Notes under the pieces: generated by a model
The model's input: the letters and a program-made list of their open reading frames with translations, nothing else
Databases searched by the model: none
Told to the model about the DNA's origin: nothing
Shown: positions 13,238 to 15,244 of the stretch, in pieces
Layout of the letters: every line of letters begins with the position of its first letter
Numbering within the stretch: position 1 is the stretch's first letter
Program-made: the position numbers and the translations under genes
Source of the DNA: Bacillota bacterium
GTDB taxonomy: Bacteria; Bacillota; Clostridia; DSM-8532
Direction of reading: 5' to 3'
Assembly (NCBI GenBank): GCA_023440865.1
Contig: JAEXRM010000015.1
Location: 1-15,244 of the forward strand
DNA: 15,244 nucleotides

Positions 13238-14359
13238 ATGATCAACCGGCAGCGCCTTGTGGATACATTCACATCCCTCGTGCCCATCGACAGCCTCACC
13301 CGTGGCGAGCGGGCCATGGCGGACGAACTGTCGGCCCGGCTGCGCGCGCTGGGACTGGAACCACGTGAGGACGGCACCGGCAAACTGATCGGCGGAACCG
13401 CCGGCAACCTCGTCTGCCGCGTGCCCGGCAGCCCCGGACTGGCGCCGGTGCTGCTGATGGCGCACATGGACACCGTCGTGCCGGGCATCGGCAAGCGGGC
13501 GGTCGTTGACGGCGATTGGATCACCAGCGACGGTACCACGATCCTGGGGGCGGACGACCTTGCCGGTGTGGCGGTCATTTTTGAAGCCGTGCAGGTGCTG
13601 CGGGAAACCAAGCGGGAACACGGTGATGTGTACATCGCATTCACCGTCGCCGAGGAAAGCGGCCTGTTCGGCGCCTCGCATCTGGATGTGTCGGAGATCC
13701 CCGCTCGTTTTGCCTTCATCCTCGATGACGAGGGGCCCATCGGCACGGCCGCCATCACGGCGCCCTTCTACAACCGCATCCGCGCCACGTTCACCGGGCG
13801 CGCCGCCCATGCCGGGCTGGAGCCGGAGAAGGGGCTCAGCGCCATCCTGATGGCGGCCAGGGCCATCGCATCGCTGCCGCACTTCGGCCGCATCGATCCG
13901 GAAACCTCCTGCAATGTGGGCATCCTCAGCGGCGGTCAGGCCCGCAACATCGTGACCGAGACCTGCATGCTCGAAGGCGAGGTGCGTTCCATCGACGAGG
14001 AGAAGGTGGAACGGCACACCGACCAGTGGGTCGCCACCTTTGAAGACGTGGCGCGTGACATGGGCGGATCGGTGGACATCGTGCGGGAACGGATGTATCC
14101 GGGCTATCGGCTCCAGCCGGGCGACGCGATTCTGGGCGTGCTGGCCCGGGCGGCTGAAAAGACGGGCATTGCGCTTCACCTGCATGCCACGGGCGGCGGC
14201 AGCGACACCAACGTCATCAACGGCAAGGGCATTCCCGCCGTGGACATCAGCGTGGGCATGGAACTGGTGCATTCGACAAAGGAGCGCATCAGCATCGCCA
14301 ACATGGTCAGGGCGACGGAATTCCTCACGGAGATCATTTGCGAGGCGGGACGTGCGTGA
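13238..14359 (+). CDS. M20 family metallopeptidase, PepT-like
   Basis: A cytoplasmic zinc aminopeptidase of the M20 family, probably acting on short peptides; 373 residues. The first metal ligand is in LLMAHMDTV (H76, with D78), and the bridging Asp is in ILGADDLAG (D106). The catalytic Glu pair AEESG is at 138-142, ILDDEGP supplies a further Asp, and ELVHSTKE near the C-terminus supplies the last His. A lid/dimerisation domain sits in the middle (from about 190, with RAAHAGLEPEKG and NVGILSGGQARNIV). This is the PepT-like subgroup and is shorter than true PepT (about 410). I chose the ATG at 13238 because AGGAGG lies 5 bp upstream; longer frames start inside dut. No promoter was recognised between the terminator and the SD, so its transcription may rely on readthrough. 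It is convergent with the next gene, 33 bp apart. Confidence 0.9.
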   Translation: MINRQRLVDTFTSLVPIDSLTRGERAMADELSARLRALGLEPREDGTGKLIGGTAGNLVCRVPGSPGLAPVLLMAHMDTVVPGIGKRAVVDGDWITSDGTTILGADDLAGVAVIFEAVQVLRETKREHGDVYIAFTVAEESGLFGASHLDVSEIPARFAFILDDEGPIGTAAITAPFYNRIRATFTGRAAHAGLEPEKGLSAILMAARAIASLPHFGRIDPETSCNVGILSGGQARNIVTETCMLEGEVRSIDEEKVERHTDQWVATFEDVARDMGGSVDIVRERMYPGYRLQPGDAILGVLARAAEKTGIALHLHATGGGSDTNVINGKGIPAVDISVGMELVHSTKERISIANMVRATEFLTEIICEAGRA

Positions 14360-14392
14360 TCGGGCCGGCCATGTCGCGGCACGGCTGCCAGA

Positions 14393-14872
14393 TCAGCGTT
14401 TCGAGTCTGCGTTCCGTTCCCTGATGGCACTCTCGAGGATCGCGGCCGCGCAGCCGACATACTCGGCGCAGGGGCGGTTGCGGTAATAGGTCTCCGTGCG
14501 GGCCGCCGGCATTGGGTCGTCCGGCCCGGCGGGCAGGTCGAGCAGCTCGCGGCAGATGATGGTGCCGTTCTCCATGCGGAACCTTTCCGCAATCCCCTGC
14601 ACGAAGGCGTAGTGCCGCATCTTGGCCTCCTGGTCGAGCGGATCGTAGCCGCCATACAGCATGCCGGCGGCCATGGCGACACCGCTGACGGCGCCGCAGA
14701 CCTCGCGCATGCGGCCGATGCCCCCACCGAAGGAGGAGGAGATGCGCATGGCGGTTTCCCGGTCCATGCCGGTCTCCTCGCAGAAGGCCACAAAGGTCGC
14801 CTGCGCGCAGTTCAGACCGCTGTTGAACAGCTTCATTGCCTGGTGCTTTTTTTGTTCCGTGCGACTCGTCAT
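14393..14872 (-). CDS. C_GCAxxG_C_C family protein (putative redox cysteine protein)
   Basis: A 159-residue protein of the C-GCAxxG-C-C family (Pfam PF09719 type), thought to be redox-active or metal-binding but of unproven function. Conserved features are NCAQATFVAF (C22), the glycine-rich SSFGGGIGRMREVCGAVSG (C59), a Cys before ELL (C107) and RPCAEYVGCAAAILE (C135 and C141). C31 is an extra cysteine. No signal peptide is present, so it is probably cytoplasmic. I chose the ATG at 14870-14872 because AAGGG lies about 7 bp upstream and the family alignment starts near there; the open frame continues upstream to about 15172 but passes through the promoter. It appears monocistronic and is convergent with the peptidase gene, with no clear terminator between. 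Confidence 0.9.
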   Translation of the reverse strand: MTSRTEQKKHQAMKLFNSGLNCAQATFVAFCEETGMDRETAMRISSSFGGGIGRMREVCGAVSGVAMAAGMLYGGYDPLDQEAKMRHYAFVQGIAERFRMENGTIICRELLDLPAGPDDPMPAARTETYYRNRPCAEYVGCAAAILESAIRERNADSKR

Positions 14873-15117
14873 GCCTTGACCCTTCCCTTCCACATGTGGT
14901 GTGCATTGGCAGTGGATTGATGGGGTGTTCCGCTCCCCTTTGCGACCAATATACCACGGATTGCCGGTGTAAGGAAGTGGAAATGGCTCCGGCGTGCGGC
15001 TTTGCAGCGATGCGGCGCGAAGGCCGCACATCCTGCTGCGGCATGGGCGCAGGACGTGCGGTTTCTGGTTTCGGTCCCGGCTGAGCCCCGCCTGCCACGG
15101 TTTGTGCTCGCAGGGAA
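14873..15117. other. Intergenic region upstream of the C_GCAxxG_C_C gene
   Basis: No gene is supported. On the minus strand it holds an extended -10 TGGTATATT (complement of 14948-14956) that could drive the cysteine-protein gene, then a perfect 10-bp palindrome CCACATGTGG (14890-14899) between that promoter and the start, a possible operator. A hairpin TGCGGC/GCCGCA (15011-15028) lies farther up. I see nothing else in it. Confidence 0.5.
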
Positions 15118-15141
15118 GGAGCCGGCCCGAAGGCCGGCTCC
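15118..15141 (-). terminator. Hairpin terminator after the partial right-end gene
   Basis: GGAGCCGGCC (15118-15127) and its exact complement (15132-15141) form a 10-bp stem with a 4-nt loop, 27 bp past the stop codon of the minus-strand gene at the edge. The tail is only TTCC, so it is a weak intrinsic terminator, but its position fits. Confidence 0.6.
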
Positions 15142-15168
15142 ATGGATGCTGTTCTTGGTCACTCCGGG

Positions 15169-15244
15169 TCACTTCTGGCCGAGGTTGTCACCGCCGGACA
15201 CCGCCGCCTGCGCCGCCGCCAGACGGGCGATCGGCACACGGAAC
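15169..15244 (-). CDS. C-terminal end of an unidentified protein (runs off window)
   Basis: The last 24 codons of a minus-strand frame end in ...GGDNLGQK and TGA (complement of 15169-15171). Support comes from the hairpin terminator 27 bp downstream, the GC-rich codon pattern like its neighbours and the lack of any other use for the sequence. The visible part is an Ala-rich helix followed by a short tail, too little to name a family. Confidence 0.5.
   Translation of the reverse strand, partial: FRVPIARLAAAQAAVSGGDNLGQK

Noticed and set aside
14873..15172. Extension of the C_GCAxxG_C_C protein to about 15172
   Set aside because: It would pass through the extended -10 and the palindrome. The family domain starts at the chosen Met, which has an SD.

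Overview
The window is GC-rich chromosomal DNA from a Gram-positive bacterium, most likely a GC-rich member of the Clostridia (Bacillota). The main reasons are a recognisable SigH (Spo0H-type) sigma factor, an Asp23/Gls24-domain protein, a ZapA with a nearby U32 peptidase, a short YtrA-type GntR regulator paired with a DUF1648 membrane protein, and strong purine-rich Shine-Dalgarno sites. The genus cannot be read from the sequence. There is no sign of a prophage, transposon, CRISPR array, tRNA or rRNA. This looks like core chromosome, not an accessory island.

Layout. (1) 1-1512, minus strand: the start of argB and all of argC, behind a consensus promoter that carries a perfect palindrome, a likely arginine-repressor operator. 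(2) 1698-2641, plus: metF with its own sigma-A promoter. (3) 2642-4131, plus: a sugar-type ABC ATPase (UgpC/MsmK family) broken by one in-frame TAG exactly where the family has the Gln after LSGGQR, then a strong terminator. (4) 4177-5880, plus: a P-loop NTPase fused to an Asp23/Gls24 domain, followed at once by sigH, whose SD lies across the upstream gene's stop codon. (5) 5926-8711, minus: a GntR regulator, a DUF1648/DUF5808 membrane protein and a lipoprotein alpha/beta hydrolase. (6) 8812-12555, plus and divergent from the GntR gene: zapA, a single-pass membrane/coiled-coil protein and a U32-DUF3656 peptidase-family protein. (7) 12553-14359, plus: dut, a terminator, and an M20 PepT-like peptidase. 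(8) 14393-15244, minus: a C_GCAxxG_C_C-family cysteine protein and the last codons of an unidentified gene.

Functional themes are arginine and one-carbon/methionine biosynthesis, carbohydrate import, sigma-H and envelope control, cell division, and nucleotide and peptide housekeeping. Several promoters share an extended -10 (TGN followed by a TATAAT-like hexamer) with poor -35 boxes. The points most worth a second look are the amber codon in the ABC ATPase, the NTPase-Asp23/sigH pair, an in-frame repeat array in the SigH N-terminus, and several perfect palindromes in intergenic regions. No wholly new system could be demonstrated.
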